Positions 35,800 to 43,376 of a stretch of 53,488 nt of DNA are shown here, one piece after another; position 1 is the stretch's first letter, and each line of letters opens with the position of its first letter. The notes beneath the pieces were generated by a model that had not been told where the DNA came from, did not search any database, and saw nothing but the letters and a program-made list of their open reading frames with translations. Both the position numbers and the translations under genes were made by a program. The stretch comes from Aquamicrobium defluvii (lineage in GTDB: Bacteria; Pseudomonadota; Alphaproteobacteria; Rhizobiales; Rhizobiaceae): contig NZ_SNZF01000027.1 in assembly GCF_004363725.1 (NCBI RefSeq), positions 1 through 53,488 of the forward strand. Direction: 5' to 3'.

Positions 35800-36531
35800 T
35801 CATGCTGCTTCGAGATGCCCCGGACCATCCGTCTGGGCATCCACGCCTCTTTCGAGAGCGAGCAGCGCCTGCTCAACCTCATCAAGGCGCGAGGGACGGC
35901 CGTTCTCAGGCATGCCCTCGTTGGTGGCCTGATCGATCAGGAATTCGGTCCAGGCCCAGTTCATCAGGATCGACCGCCTCGCATCAAGGGGGAGCCGGTT
36001 GTCAGTCACGACATCCATCGGCGAAGCCCAGCCGCCATCCCCATCATTGCGATTGGCGTCATTCGACATGGCCCGACGGTACTTGTCCGAAAGCCCGGCG
36101 AGGCCAAGCTTGCCGAGCGTCGCATCGGAGAATGTGTTTCGCTTTTCTCCAGACTTATCCATGGTAATCCTAGCCTTATCCTTTGGTACGTCCACGACAT
36201 AGCAAAGACCCTGCCGCTGCGCGTAACGGATCGCAGACGCCAGCGTCGGGAACTTAAGCTCGACCTGCTTCAGTGTGTCCCGGCTGCCGGTGTAGCCCAT
36301 GAGCGGTTCGATAAAAGACGGGCTGCGCGCCTCGAACACGAGCTTCCATTGATCGCGCGACGGAGCACTGGTAGTCGCCGAGCGAGATGGGCGGTAGATC
36401 CTGGCCACGGCATCGCTGGGGAATAAGGAGCGTCCTATTGACAGCATCGTGCGACGATTGTCGTTGGCTCCCGGCACGGCCCGGTCGACAGGACCATCTG
36501 CCATTGATGTCCTTCTTGCAGCAATGTTCAT
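35800..36531 (-). CDS. NDUFS4 / ETC complex I accessory-like protein with extra C-terminal module
   Basis: Residues about 41-112 match the NDUFS4 family (ARIYRPSRSAT, then FIEPLMGYTGSRD and AIRYAQRQG), an 18-kDa accessory subunit of respiratory complex I. Residues about 168-228 form a second module, PMDVVTDNRL..RRSILMNWA, that is also present in the small protein at 38835-39179. Complex I genes are not nearby, so this is a stand-alone copy in the stress island. The ATG at 36531 has GGAGGAAGAACC just before it. It is followed by the omega-like gene. It may adjust respiration under stress, but that is inference. Confidence 0.8.
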   Translation of the reverse strand: MNIAARRTSMADGPVDRAVPGANDNRRTMLSIGRSLFPSDAVARIYRPSRSATTSAPSRDQWKLVFEARSPSFIEPLMGYTGSRDTLKQVELKFPTLASAIRYAQRQGLCYVVDVPKDKARITMDKSGEKRNTFSDATLGKLGLAGLSDKYRRAMSNDANRNDGDGGWASPMDVVTDNRLPLDARRSILMNWAWTEFLIDQATNEGMPENGRPSRLDEVEQALLALERGVDAQTDGPGHLEAA

Positions 36532-36602
36532 GGTTCTTCCTCCGTGATCGGTGAAGGTCGGCGCCGACGGGCGCAACGAACCCGCCGGCGTAGAAACCGT
36601 CG

Positions 36603-37115
36603 TCAGCTCTTGATCGCTATGCGTTTTACCTGCGACTGTGCCTTTTCGGTCTTGGGAAGGATGAGGTTGAGCACGCCATTCTTGAACCTGGCGTCGATCT
36701 TGTCCTCGACGATTTCCCTTCCAACCGGGATACGGCGCTCGAAACGGCCGTAGAAGCGTTCCGAGAACTGCTTGTCCTTGTCCTCGGTCTCAGATCGCTT
36801 TTCGCCTCTTAGCGTCAGCACACCGTCATCCAGAACCAGTTCGATGTCCTTTTCCTCCAGACCTGGCACTTCTGCGGTTATGCGGATCTCCTTTTCAGTC
36901 TCGGAGATTTCGACGCTTGGCCACCCCCGTCCGAAGGAAGCCAGAGAGTCAAAAGCTGGCAGGTTTCGATCAAACGAGCGAAAGACATCATCGAACAGGC
37001 GATTGACTTCCCGGTGCAGCGACAGGAACGGATTGCGGTCCTCTTCACGATAGACAGCGGGAGCTTGATTGCTGCTCGTGTCACGGCCCCAGGGGATCAG
37101 GTCACGTACGTTCAT
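36603..37115 (-). CDS. Small heat-shock protein Hsp20, second copy
   Basis: The 170-residue protein is an alpha-crystallin type chaperone that holds unfolded proteins. A basic N-terminal arm with a DDVFRSFDR helix precedes the alpha-crystallin domain (about 65-165), with RITAEVPGLEEKDIELVLDD and the conserved end FKNGVLNLILPK. It follows the first hsp20 on the same strand after about 96 bp, which include a hairpin (37163-37185), and is preceded by AAGGAGAG. It probably shares the heat-inducible promoter at 37773-37805. Confidence 0.93.
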   Translation of the reverse strand: MNVRDLIPWGRDTSSNQAPAVYREEDRNPFLSLHREVNRLFDDVFRSFDRNLPAFDSLASFGRGWPSVEISETEKEIRITAEVPGLEEKDIELVLDDGVLTLRGEKRSETEDKDKQFSERFYGRFERRIPVGREIVEDKIDARFKNGVLNLILPKTEKAQSQVKRIAIKS

Positions 37116-37162
37116 GGTTACTCTCCTTCTGTTCTGAACAATTGGACACAGCTTCGCTGATG

Positions 37163-37185
37163 GCGCCGGACGCGTGGCCCGGCGC
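37163..37185. promoter_or_regulatory. Hairpin between the two hsp20 genes
   Basis: Perfect arms GCGCCGG (37163-37169) and CCGGCGC (37179-37185) flank a nine-base loop in the spacer between the two Hsp20 genes. It may adjust the relative amounts of the two products. Confidence 0.35.
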
Positions 37186-37211
37186 TGGCGATACGTAAAC
37201 TGACAAAAGCG

Positions 37212-37688
37212 TCAGGCTGCGATCTGCTCGTTGGTCTGCGAAGGGGCTTCAATCTGCATCGTCTTCTCCTGCGACGAGATCGCAATCCGACGAGGCTTCA
37301 TCTCCTCCGGGATCTCACGCCGAAGATCGATTGTCAGGAGGCCGTTGACGAGAGTCGCGCCTTCAACTCGCACGTGGTCGGCGAGCTGGAAGCGACGCTG
37401 GAACGAGCGTCCGGCAATGCCGCGATGCAGATACTGCGCATTCTCGTCGGTGGCTTTGCTACCCGCCACGAGAAGCATGTTCTGCTCCTGCGTGATGGAA
37501 AGCTCGTCTTCGCTGAAGCCGGCCACCGCCATGGTGATGCGGTAGTCGTCTTCGTCAGTCTTTGCGATGTCATAGGGAGGCCAATTGTCGATGCTCTCGA
37601 CGCGGCTGGCTGCCTCCAGCGCATTGACCAGACGGTCGAAGCCGATGCTCGACCGGAACAGGGGAGAAAAATCGAAAGTGGTTCTCAT
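37212..37688 (-). CDS. Small heat-shock protein Hsp20, IbpA-like
   Basis: The 158-residue protein opens MRTTFDFSPLFRSSIGFDRL, as in IbpA-type proteins, then shows the alpha-crystallin domain with ITMAVAGFSEDELSI and the conserved NGLLTIDLRREIPEE near the end. It binds aggregating proteins during heat shock. I chose the ATG at 37688, after AGGAGG, over a frame start 33 bases upstream. Its leader looks like a ROSE RNA thermometer, and a heat-shock-type promoter lies about 85 bases upstream. It is the first gene of a minus-strand run ending with the omega-like and SPW genes. Confidence 0.93.
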   Translation of the reverse strand: MRTTFDFSPLFRSSIGFDRLVNALEAASRVESIDNWPPYDIAKTDEDDYRITMAVAGFSEDELSITQEQNMLLVAGSKATDENAQYLHRGIAGRSFQRRFQLADHVRVEGATLVNGLLTIDLRREIPEEMKPRRIAISSQEKTMQIEAPSQTNEQIAA

Positions 37689-37769
37689 AGCCACATCCTC
37701 CTTGAAGCAACATGGGTACAAGATTGTCCGGCTTTTTTAACCGGCGCCGCCCCGTAGTGGCAGCGGCGC
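37689..37769 (-). promoter_or_regulatory. ROSE-like RNA thermometer in the hsp20 leader
   Basis: On the minus strand the ribosome site AGGAGG (37697-37702) is preceded by TTGCT (37706-37710) with only TCA between them. This is the arrangement of the ROSE element, in which a UYGCU segment pairs with the ribosome site at low temperature. Upstream lies a perfect seven-base-pair hairpin GCGCCGC/GCGGCGC (37744-37769) and a shorter CCGG stem, giving the usual multi-hairpin leader. Confidence 0.6.
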
Positions 37770-37772
37770 ACA

Positions 37773-37805
37773 ATCGATCTGGTTTCGTCATCTCTGAGTT
37801 TCAAG
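37773..37805 (-). promoter_or_regulatory. Heat-shock (RpoH-type) promoter of the hsp20 genes
   Basis: The minus strand carries CTTGAAA (37799-37805), a 16-bp spacer and CCAGATCGAT (37773-37782). CTTGAAA is the RpoH -35 motif. The same elements with the same spacing precede groES at 39386. Confidence 0.65.
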
Positions 37806-37907
37806 AGGGTGACGGCAGAAAATTTCTACAGCTATTTCAGGCTGTTGGAATTTGAGAACAACTACACCATGTGATGAGTTGGTTGGTAATATGAATGGAG
37901 GCCTGCC

Positions 37908-38123
37908 ATGACCTATGACGACATCGTTTCAGTGCTCGGCTCCATAGACGACGATCTGGCGGCGGGGCTTATCGCAACCGGGGCGAGTGTTGATGAACTG
38001 CGAGAAGCGTGGAACTGGCTTAACAATGACGAGGCGCTGATGGGCGAAGGGCGACCGCTCCCGGACACACGCGTCAGCCAACTCATCGATCTGCTTGAAC
38101 CTGATGATGACGGCGTTGACTGA
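37908..38123 (+). CDS. Small acidic hypothetical protein
   Basis: The 71-residue acidic protein (DDIVSVLGSIDDDLAAG, then a helix with DELREAWNWLNNDE and the end LLEPDDDGVD) has no family I can name. It is divergent from the hsp20 genes and has a GGAGGCC ribosome site just before the ATG. The compact helical composition and a proper ribosome site support a real gene. No function is offered. Confidence 0.6.
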   Translation: MTYDDIVSVLGSIDDDLAAGLIATGASVDELREAWNWLNNDEALMGEGRPLPDTRVSQLIDLLEPDDDGVD

Positions 38124-38173
38124 GATACGGATGGAGGGTTGAAGAGGCCCGTCGGTATGCCCAGATCACAAGA

Positions 38174-38190
38174 GATCGTACAGAACGATC
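38174..38190. promoter_or_regulatory. Inverted repeat before the DUF982 gene
   Basis: Arms GATCGT (38174-38179) and ACGATC (38185-38190) flank a five-base loop about 45 bp upstream of the DUF982 start. It may be an operator or a leader hairpin. Confidence 0.3.
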
Positions 38191-38234
38191 AGTTACTTGC
38201 TCTTAAAAGACGATCAGAAAACAAGGAGGAAGTG

Positions 38235-38543
38235 ATGTCTGATGTCGTGTTCCAAGAACCCGTAATTCTGCGCATGCCAAAAACTGGCCTCCGAAAGGTG
38301 GCGACAGGTTTTGAAGCACTGGAATGCCTTGAGCGCGAATGGCCGGACTGGGCACGTGGACGTCGTTGGCGGAATGCCATTGCTGCCTGTCGGGACGCAC
38401 TCGATGGATGGCGCTCTGCGAAGGAGGCGCGCCGGAGCTTCATGAAGGCTGCAATGCGAGCGGGCCTCGTTCAGGGAGCACGACGCACGCGAGTTCGGGG
38501 TACTCTCGGTAGCTATCAGGGAATTCCCGCCGGGCTTCAGTGA
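38235..38543 (+). CDS. DUF982 domain protein
   Basis: The 102-residue protein matches DUF982, a small family common in rhizobia: VATGFEALECLEREWPDW, then a central CRDALDGWRSAKEARRSFMK. No biochemical role is known. I chose the ATG at 38235, which follows AAGGAGGA, and not the frame start at 38139. The stop overlaps the end of the convergent usg gene by seven bases, an unusually tight tail-to-tail overlap. Confidence 0.85.
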   Translation: MSDVVFQEPVILRMPKTGLRKVATGFEALECLEREWPDWARGRRWRNAIAACRDALDGWRSAKEARRSFMKAAMRAGLVQGARRTRVRGTLGSYQGIPAGLQ

Positions 38544-38815
38544 ACGGATATGATCCCGTCGACGGCTTTCCATTCTGATGGCTGGATCAGACGGTGGTGG
38601 GCGACGCGCACGGAGTGCAGCGCGCCCTCCAGCGTCTCGGTCCAGTAGTCCAGAAAGCCGCGCAGTTCGGGAAATTTCGGGGCGAGGTCGTAATCCTGCC
38701 AGACATAGACCTGCAACAGGCTCGGGTGATCCGGCAGGTGATAGTGGATTTCGGCTGTGGTCAGGCCGTAGCCTTCCATCTGCATCCGGAATTCACGACT
38801 GACGATCGCTGGCAT
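38537..38815 (-). CDS. usg: Usg family protein
   Basis: The 92-residue protein matches the Usg family of alphaproteobacteria: FRMQMEGYGLTTAEIHYHLP, then VYVWQDYDLAPKFPELRGFL and LHSVRVAHHRLI. Family members are small soluble proteins of unknown function. The ATG at 38815 has AAGGAGAGA upstream. It follows the small protein gene at 38835 by 19 bp on the same strand, so they are probably co-transcribed and share the region at 39180-39519 as promoter. Confidence 0.85.
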   Translation of the reverse strand: MPAIVSREFRMQMEGYGLTTAEIHYHLPDHPSLLQVYVWQDYDLAPKFPELRGFLDYWTETLEGALHSVRVAHHRLIQPSEWKAVDGIISVH

Positions 38816-38834
38816 ATGTCTCTCCTTTGTCGTT

Positions 38835-39179
38835 TCATGCGTGAAGATGATGGTGATGGTCTGCGGATCCGCATACGGCATCGTCCGCCCCGATGTCGTC
38901 GCGATCAAGTCGCCGCAGCGCATCCATGATGACATCGAATGGGATGGGGCTTTCTGCGCCCGGCGGCTGGCGCAGTGCGGGCATCGATTCGACCGCGCAT
39001 GCGTCGGATGCCCATGACGAGAGAATGGCGCGCTTTTCGCTGCGTTCGAGCGTGTCGTCGCGCAGCACATCCTCGGGATGCCTGTAGTGGCGCGCCGGCG
39101 ACAGGAGCCGGTCGAGCGCAATGTCTTCGGCTCGTGGCGCGAGAGAGGGAATGATCGTCGAAAAATCGGCTCGGCGCAT
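38835..39179 (-). CDS. Small protein sharing a module with the NDUFS4-like protein, His-rich end
   Basis: The 114-residue protein begins MRRADFSTIIPSLAPRAEDI. Residues about 34-93 (PEDVLRDDTL..KRAILSSWA..DVIMDALRRLDR) parallel the C-terminal module of the NDUFS4-like protein at 35800-36531. The end is ADHHHHLHA, a possible metal-binding tail. I chose the ATG at 39179 because GGAGGACAGCG lies before it. It heads a two-gene unit with usg. The function is unknown, and the shared module suggests the two proteins bind a common partner. Confidence 0.7.
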   Translation of the reverse strand: MRRADFSTIIPSLAPRAEDIALDRLLSPARHYRHPEDVLRDDTLERSEKRAILSSWASDACAVESMPALRQPPGAESPIPFDVIMDALRRLDRDDIGADDAVCGSADHHHHLHA

Positions 39180-39338
39180 CGCTGTCCTCCTTCCGTTTTC
39201 AGCCGTTCCAAAAACTCCGTTTCGATCAGGACTCCGGACCGCACCTCCCGGCACGGCACAGAAGGAAGTTCGGCCAATCGAGCGAATTTTTCAAGTGCCC
39301 GGATGCTCGATGGTGTCAATTTCGGCTGCGATTACATC

Positions 39339-39365
39339 GCACTAGCAGTGAATGGCTGCGAGTGC
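39339..39365. promoter_or_regulatory. Imperfect palindrome upstream of groESL
   Basis: Arms GCACTAGCAG and CTGCGAGTGC match at nine of ten positions around a seven-base centre. The outer GCACT/AGTGC recall the CIRCE operator of HrcA, but the spacing is 17 and not 9, so it is not a canonical CIRCE. Confidence 0.4.
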
Positions 39366-39385
39366 CAAAAATTTTGCATTCCCCT

Positions 39386-39418
39386 CTTGAAATCGAAAAT
39401 CGCCAAAACCAGATCGAT
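39386..39418 (+). promoter_or_regulatory. Heat-shock (RpoH-type) promoter of groESL
   Basis: CTTGAAA (39386-39392), a 16-bp spacer and CCAGATCGAT (39409-39418) repeat the layout of the hsp20 promoter exactly. The predicted leader is about 100 bases. Confidence 0.65.
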
Positions 39419-39448
39419 ACGCGCGTGACGCCGACAAGGGTTGCGCGG

Positions 39449-39477
39449 CCCCGCTCCGGTTCTCACCGGGCCGGAGC
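39449..39477 (+). promoter_or_regulatory. Hairpin in the groES leader
   Basis: A perfect nine-base-pair stem CCGCTCCGG/CCGGAGCGG with an eleven-base loop lies about 43 bases before the groES ATG. It may affect mRNA stability or temperature response. Confidence 0.4.
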
Positions 39478-39519
39478 GGAGGGACCTCTCAAAATCTGTT
39501 TGTCCTTGAGGAGAACGAT

Positions 39520-39834
39520 ATGACGTTCCGTCCATTGCATGACCGTATCCTGGTTCGCCGCATCGAAGCCGACGAGAAAACCGCAGGCGGCATCATCATT
39601 CCCGATACCGCCAGGGAAAAGCCGAGCGAAGGCGAAGTGATCGCGGTCGGCCCCGGTGCCCGCGACGAAAGCGGCAAGCTGGTCGAGCTCGACGTGAAGG
39701 TCGGCGACCGCATTCTGTTCGGCAAGTGGTCCGGCACCGAGATCAGGCTCGACGGCGAAGACCTGCTCATCATGAAGGAAAGCGACGTGATGGGCGTGAT
39801 CGAGCAGCCCACCACGCTGAAGAAGGCCGCCTGA
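39520..39834 (+). CDS. groES: Co-chaperonin GroES
   Basis: The 104-residue protein is a normal-length GroES: MTFRPLHDRILVRRIEADEK, then the mobile loop KTAGGIIIPDTAREKPSEG that contacts GroEL, and GKWSGTEIRLDGEDLLIMKE at the end. It caps the GroEL cage. The ATG follows TGAGGAGAACG. A groESL pair on a mobile element is probably an additional copy, as many rhizobia carry several. It lies 69 bp before groEL. Confidence 0.97.
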   Translation: MTFRPLHDRILVRRIEADEKTAGGIIIPDTAREKPSEGEVIAVGPGARDESGKLVELDVKVGDRILFGKWSGTEIRLDGEDLLIMKESDVMGVIEQPTTLKKAA

Positions 39835-39903
39835 CGGATTCTTCGACCATCAACCAGTCCCAGCAACCAGTCAACGAAAGCTGCCTATTGAAGGAGTGAT
39901 CCA

Positions 39904-41529
39904 ATGGCTGCCAAGGAAGTCAAGTTCAACACCGAAGCACGCGAGAAGATGCTGCGCGGCGTCGATATTCTCGCCAATGCGGTGAAGGTGACGCTCGGGC
40001 CGAAGGGCCGCAACGTCGTCATCGACAAGTCGTTCGGCGCCCCGCGCATCACCAAGGATGGCGTCTCGGTCGCGAAGGAGATCGAGCTTGAGGACAAGTT
40101 CGAGAACATGGGCGCCCAGATGGTGCGCGAGGTGGCGAGTAAGACCAACGACCTCGCCGGCGACGGCACAACCACCGCGACCGTTCTGGCGCAGGCGATC
40201 GTCAAGGAAGGCGCGAAGGCCGTCGCCTCCGGCATGAACCCGATGGATTTGAAGCGCGGCATCGACAAGGCGGTGGATGCGGTTGTCGCCGAACTCAAGG
40301 CCAATGCGCGCAAGATCTCCAGGAACGACGAGATCGCACAGGTCGGCACGATCTCGGCCAATGGCGATTCTGAGATCGGCCGCTTCCTCGCCGAAGCCAT
40401 GCAGAAGGTCGGCAATGAGGGCGTGATCACTGTCGAGGAGGCCAAGACGGCCGAGACCGAACTCGAAGTGGTCGAGGGCATGCAGTTCGACCGTGGCTAC
40501 CTCTCCCCCTACTTCATCACCAACCAGGACAAGATGCGGGTCGAGTTCGAGGATCCCTATGTCCTGATTCACGAGAAGAAGCTGTCCAACCTTCAGGCGT
40601 TGCTGCCCGTGCTCGAAGCGGTGGTCAAGTCGGGCAAGCCGCTGCTCATCATCGCCGAGGACGTCGAGGGCGAGGCGCTGGCCACGCTGGTCGTCAACAA
40701 GCTGCGCGGCGGCCTGAAGATCGCCGCCGTCAAGGCGCCGGGCTTCGGCGATCGCCGCAAGGCCATGCTGGAAGACATCGCCATCCTCACCGGCGGCACC
40801 GCGATCAGCGAGGATCTCGGCATCAGGCTGGAGAACGTCACGCTGGAGATGCTCGGCCGCGCGAAGAAGATCGTCATCGAGAAGGAAAACACCACCATCA
40901 TCGACGGGTCCGGCAGGAAGGAGGAGATCGAAGGCCGGGTGAAGCAGATCAAGGCCCAGATTGAGGAAACGACCTCCGACTACGACCGCGAGAAGCTTCA
41001 GGAGCGCCTTGCTAAGCTCGCCGGCGGCGTCGCGGTGATCCGCGTCGGCGGTGCGACCGAGGTCGAGGTCAAGGAGAAGAAGGACCGCGTCGACGACGCT
41101 CTGCACGCGACCCGCGCGGCGGTCGAGGAAGGCATTCTGCCCGGTGGCGGCGTGGCGCTGCTGCGTGTGCAGAAGGCGCTGGACAACGTTCAGGTGGACA
41201 ACACCGACCAGAAGCACGGAGTCGAGATCGTGCGCCGCGCCATCGAGGCGCCGGTTCGCCAGATCGCCGAGAATGCCGGCGCGGAAGGTTCGATCATCGT
41301 CGGCAAGCTGCGGGAGAAGCCCGATTTTGCTTACGGGTGGAACGCCCAGACCGACGAGTATGGCGATCTCTTCGCACAGGGGGTCATAGACCCGGCCAAG
41401 GTGGTGCGTACTGCCTTGCAGGACGCGGCGTCCGTCGCCGGCCTGCTGGTCACCACCGAGGCGATGATCGCAGAGAAGCCGAAGAAGGAAGCAGCCCCGG
41501 CGATGCCCGCCGGCGGCATGGACTTCTGA
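39904..41529 (+). CDS. groEL: Chaperonin GroEL
   Basis: The 541-residue protein is a complete GroEL. The equatorial ATP-binding segments include TLGPKGRNVV and the phosphate-binding GDGTTTATVLA. The apical domain and the C-terminal AAPAMPAGGMDF tail with a single GGM follow. It refolds proteins with GroES. A ribosome site AAGGAGTG lies before the ATG. An eleven-base-pair hairpin 18 bp past the stop likely ends or protects the transcript. No key residues are missing. Confidence 0.98.
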   Translation: MAAKEVKFNTEAREKMLRGVDILANAVKVTLGPKGRNVVIDKSFGAPRITKDGVSVAKEIELEDKFENMGAQMVREVASKTNDLAGDGTTTATVLAQAIVKEGAKAVASGMNPMDLKRGIDKAVDAVVAELKANARKISRNDEIAQVGTISANGDSEIGRFLAEAMQKVGNEGVITVEEAKTAETELEVVEGMQFDRGYLSPYFITNQDKMRVEFEDPYVLIHEKKLSNLQALLPVLEAVVKSGKPLLIIAEDVEGEALATLVVNKLRGGLKIAAVKAPGFGDRRKAMLEDIAILTGGTAISEDLGIRLENVTLEMLGRAKKIVIEKENTTIIDGSGRKEEIEGRVKQIKAQIEETTSDYDREKLQERLAKLAGGVAVIRVGGATEVEVKEKKDRVDDALHATRAAVEEGILPGGGVALLRVQKALDNVQVDNTDQKHGVEIVRRAIEAPVRQIAENAGAEGSIIVGKLREKPDFAYGWNAQTDEYGDLFAQGVIDPAKVVRTALQDAASVAGLLVTTEAMIAEKPKKEAAPAMPAGGMDF

Positions 41530-41547
41530 CCATCTCGCGCTGAAAGT

Positions 41548-41572
41548 GACCGCTCCCGTATCGGGAGCGGTC
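41548..41572 (+). terminator. Hairpin after groEL
   Basis: Perfect arms GACCGCTCCCG (41548-41558) and CGGGAGCGGTC (41562-41572) with a TAT loop lie just past groEL. No T-tract follows, so termination may be partial and degP could be read through. Confidence 0.55.
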
Positions 41573-41600
41573 AGGAGCAAAGCATAGATCGGAGACTGAC

Positions 41601-41825
41601 ATGAGGCTCATGCCAGACTTTGACCATGTACCTGTACCGCATCATCCGCCGTCCGAGTTCCTGTCGCACGATGCGGAGGCGCGGACGGCATTGGCCCCGC
41701 TGATCGAAACCCTGCTCGACAGGCTCGTGATGGCTGGATGGGATCGGCGCACGGCGGCCTCCGCGCTGATGTTCCATGCGGCGGGGCAGGTGTCGGCCCT
41801 CTCGCGAGTCGGCCGGCCGCAATGA
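41601..41825 (+). CDS. Small hypothetical protein between groEL and the protease gene
   Basis: The 74-residue protein has an N-terminal part with PDFDHVPVPHHPPSEFLSHD and a helical end with ALAPLIETLLDRLVMAG. I do not recognise a family. It has GGAGACTG just before its ATG and lies in the same direction as its neighbours, so it is plausibly the start of the degP transcript. It is probably soluble, since no signal or membrane segment is seen. Confidence 0.5.
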   Translation: MRLMPDFDHVPVPHHPPSEFLSHDAEARTALAPLIETLLDRLVMAGWDRRTAASALMFHAAGQVSALSRVGRPQ

Positions 41826-41958
41826 TCCAGGAACCTCGCCTCCGGGCGGGGTTCATTTCCACTCGAACCAGATGCGCGAAGGACGGCGCCGGAAGATCTC
41901 TTCCGGCGCGACGGCATCGCCGCATCCAACACGAAGGAACCATATCGGGAGATCGACA

Positions 41959-43329
41959 ATGTTCATCGGCCTGCCTCGCGCCCCGCAGATTGCCGCCATC
42001 CTTGTCACGTGCCTTACATTGTCATTTTCCGGTGGCGCCGTGCAGCCCGCTGCCGCACAGGATGTGGCATCCGGCGGGCATGTCGAGCGTTCGTTGCCTG
42101 ACGTGCTGGAGGAGATCACGCCGGCGGTCGTCAACATCGCCGTCACATCGCGCGCGCCTGCGGAAACCAACCCGCTCTTCAACGACCCCTATTTCCGGCG
42201 CTTCTTCGACCTGCCGCAGATGCCGCAGCAAAGGCCCCGCATGAGCGCCGGATCCGGCGTCATCGTCGACGCGGACAAGGGTTACATTCTCACCAACCAC
42301 CATGTCGTCGACGGCGCGAGCGAGATCGCGGTGACGCTGAAGGATCGCCGCCGCTTCACTGCCGAACTGGTCGGCAGCGACAAGGCGACCGACATCGCTT
42401 TGCTCAGGGTCGATGCGTCAAACCTGACCGCCCTGCGGCTGGGCGATCCGTCGCGTCTGCGCGTCGGCGACAGCGTGGTCGCCATCGGCAATCCGTTCGG
42501 GCTCGGCCAGACCGTTACCTCCGGCATCGTCAGCGCGCTGAGCCGTAGTGGGCTGAACGTCGAAGGCTATGAAGACTTCATCCAGACCGACGCTTCGATC
42601 AATCCCGGCAATTCGGGCGGCGCGCTGGTGACGGCGGACGGCCAGCTTGTCGGCATCAACACCGCGATCATCGCACCGGCCGGCGGCAATGTCGGCATCG
42701 GCTTTGCCGTCCCCATCGACATGGCGTCGGCGGTGATGACGCAGCTAATCGAGCATGGCGAGGTCCGGCGCGGACGCATCGGCGTCTCGATCCAGGACCT
42801 CACGCCCGACCTTGCCGAGGCTCTTGGCATCGATGCCAGCTTTGGCGCGGTCGTCGCCAGCGTCGAGGACGGCTCGCCCGCCGAGCAGGCAGGCATTCAG
42901 GCGGGCGACATCATCGTCGCCGTCGACGGACGCGAAATCTCTGGTTCGGCCGATCTGCGCAACCGCATCGGCCTGTCGCCCGCGGGCTCGCGGGTGGAGA
43001 TCGTCTATCTGCGTGATGGCGTCCGGCAGACCGTCGCCATGACGGTGAATGGAGAATCGGGTCCCTCTCGCGCCTCCACGAGCGCCATACCCGACCGTCT
43101 GGCCGGCGCTGAATTCCAGGATGCATCCGGCAACGTGCTGGTCGCCAACGTGGCTCCGGGCAGTCCCGCCGCACAGGCCGGTCTGCGCACCGGCGACGTC
43201 ATCGTCGCCGTCAACCGCCGACCGGTCGGGACCGTGGCCGAACTGACGCGGCTGCTCGGCGAAACACGCGGCACCATCGCGCTCGATCTCTTCCGCGGAG
43301 GGGCGCGGCTCCTGCTCGTCGTTCGTTAG
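41959..43329 (+). CDS. Periplasmic serine protease, DegP/HtrA family
   Basis: The 456-residue protein has a signal peptide ending near AAAQD (about residue 34), a trypsin-like domain with His in TNHHVVDG, Asp in ATDIALLRV and the active-site serine in NPGNSGGAL, and two PDZ domains (about 265-355 and 375-455). It degrades or refolds damaged periplasmic proteins. I start it at the ATG 41959 after GGGAG. A NEW3-domain gene follows after 47 bp, and the pair with an ABC transporter is co-directional. Confidence 0.93.
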   Translation: MFIGLPRAPQIAAILVTCLTLSFSGGAVQPAAAQDVASGGHVERSLPDVLEEITPAVVNIAVTSRAPAETNPLFNDPYFRRFFDLPQMPQQRPRMSAGSGVIVDADKGYILTNHHVVDGASEIAVTLKDRRRFTAELVGSDKATDIALLRVDASNLTALRLGDPSRLRVGDSVVAIGNPFGLGQTVTSGIVSALSRSGLNVEGYEDFIQTDASINPGNSGGALVTADGQLVGINTAIIAPAGGNVGIGFAVPIDMASAVMTQLIEHGEVRRGRIGVSIQDLTPDLAEALGIDASFGAVVASVEDGSPAEQAGIQAGDIIVAVDGREISGSADLRNRIGLSPAGSRVEIVYLRDGVRQTVAMTVNGESGPSRASTSAIPDRLAGAEFQDASGNVLVANVAPGSPAAQAGLRTGDVIVAVNRRPVGTVAELTRLLGETRGTIALDLFRGGARLLLVVR

Positions 43330-43376
43330 GGCGTGCCTTCCGCTTTGCTGACTGTTCGTTGTGAATACGGGAGAAC

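Larger units (their letters stand above)
39180..39519. other. Divergent control region between the usg unit and groESL
   Basis: No gene is supported. The region contains a heat-shock promoter toward groES (39386-39418), an inverted repeat at 39339-39365, and a CTTGAAA motif on the minus strand at 39289-39295 that may be a -35 for the usg unit, although its -10 is weak. A strong hairpin (39449-39477) lies in the groES leader. Confidence 0.6.

Noticed and set aside
39339..39365. Canonical CIRCE operator
   Set aside because: The arm spacing is 17 rather than 9 and the inner arms do not match, so it is listed only as a palindrome.
39871..41580. 569-residue minus-strand frame opposite groEL
   Set aside because: It mirrors groEL codons. 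The composition is that of an antisense shadow, and groEL is certain.
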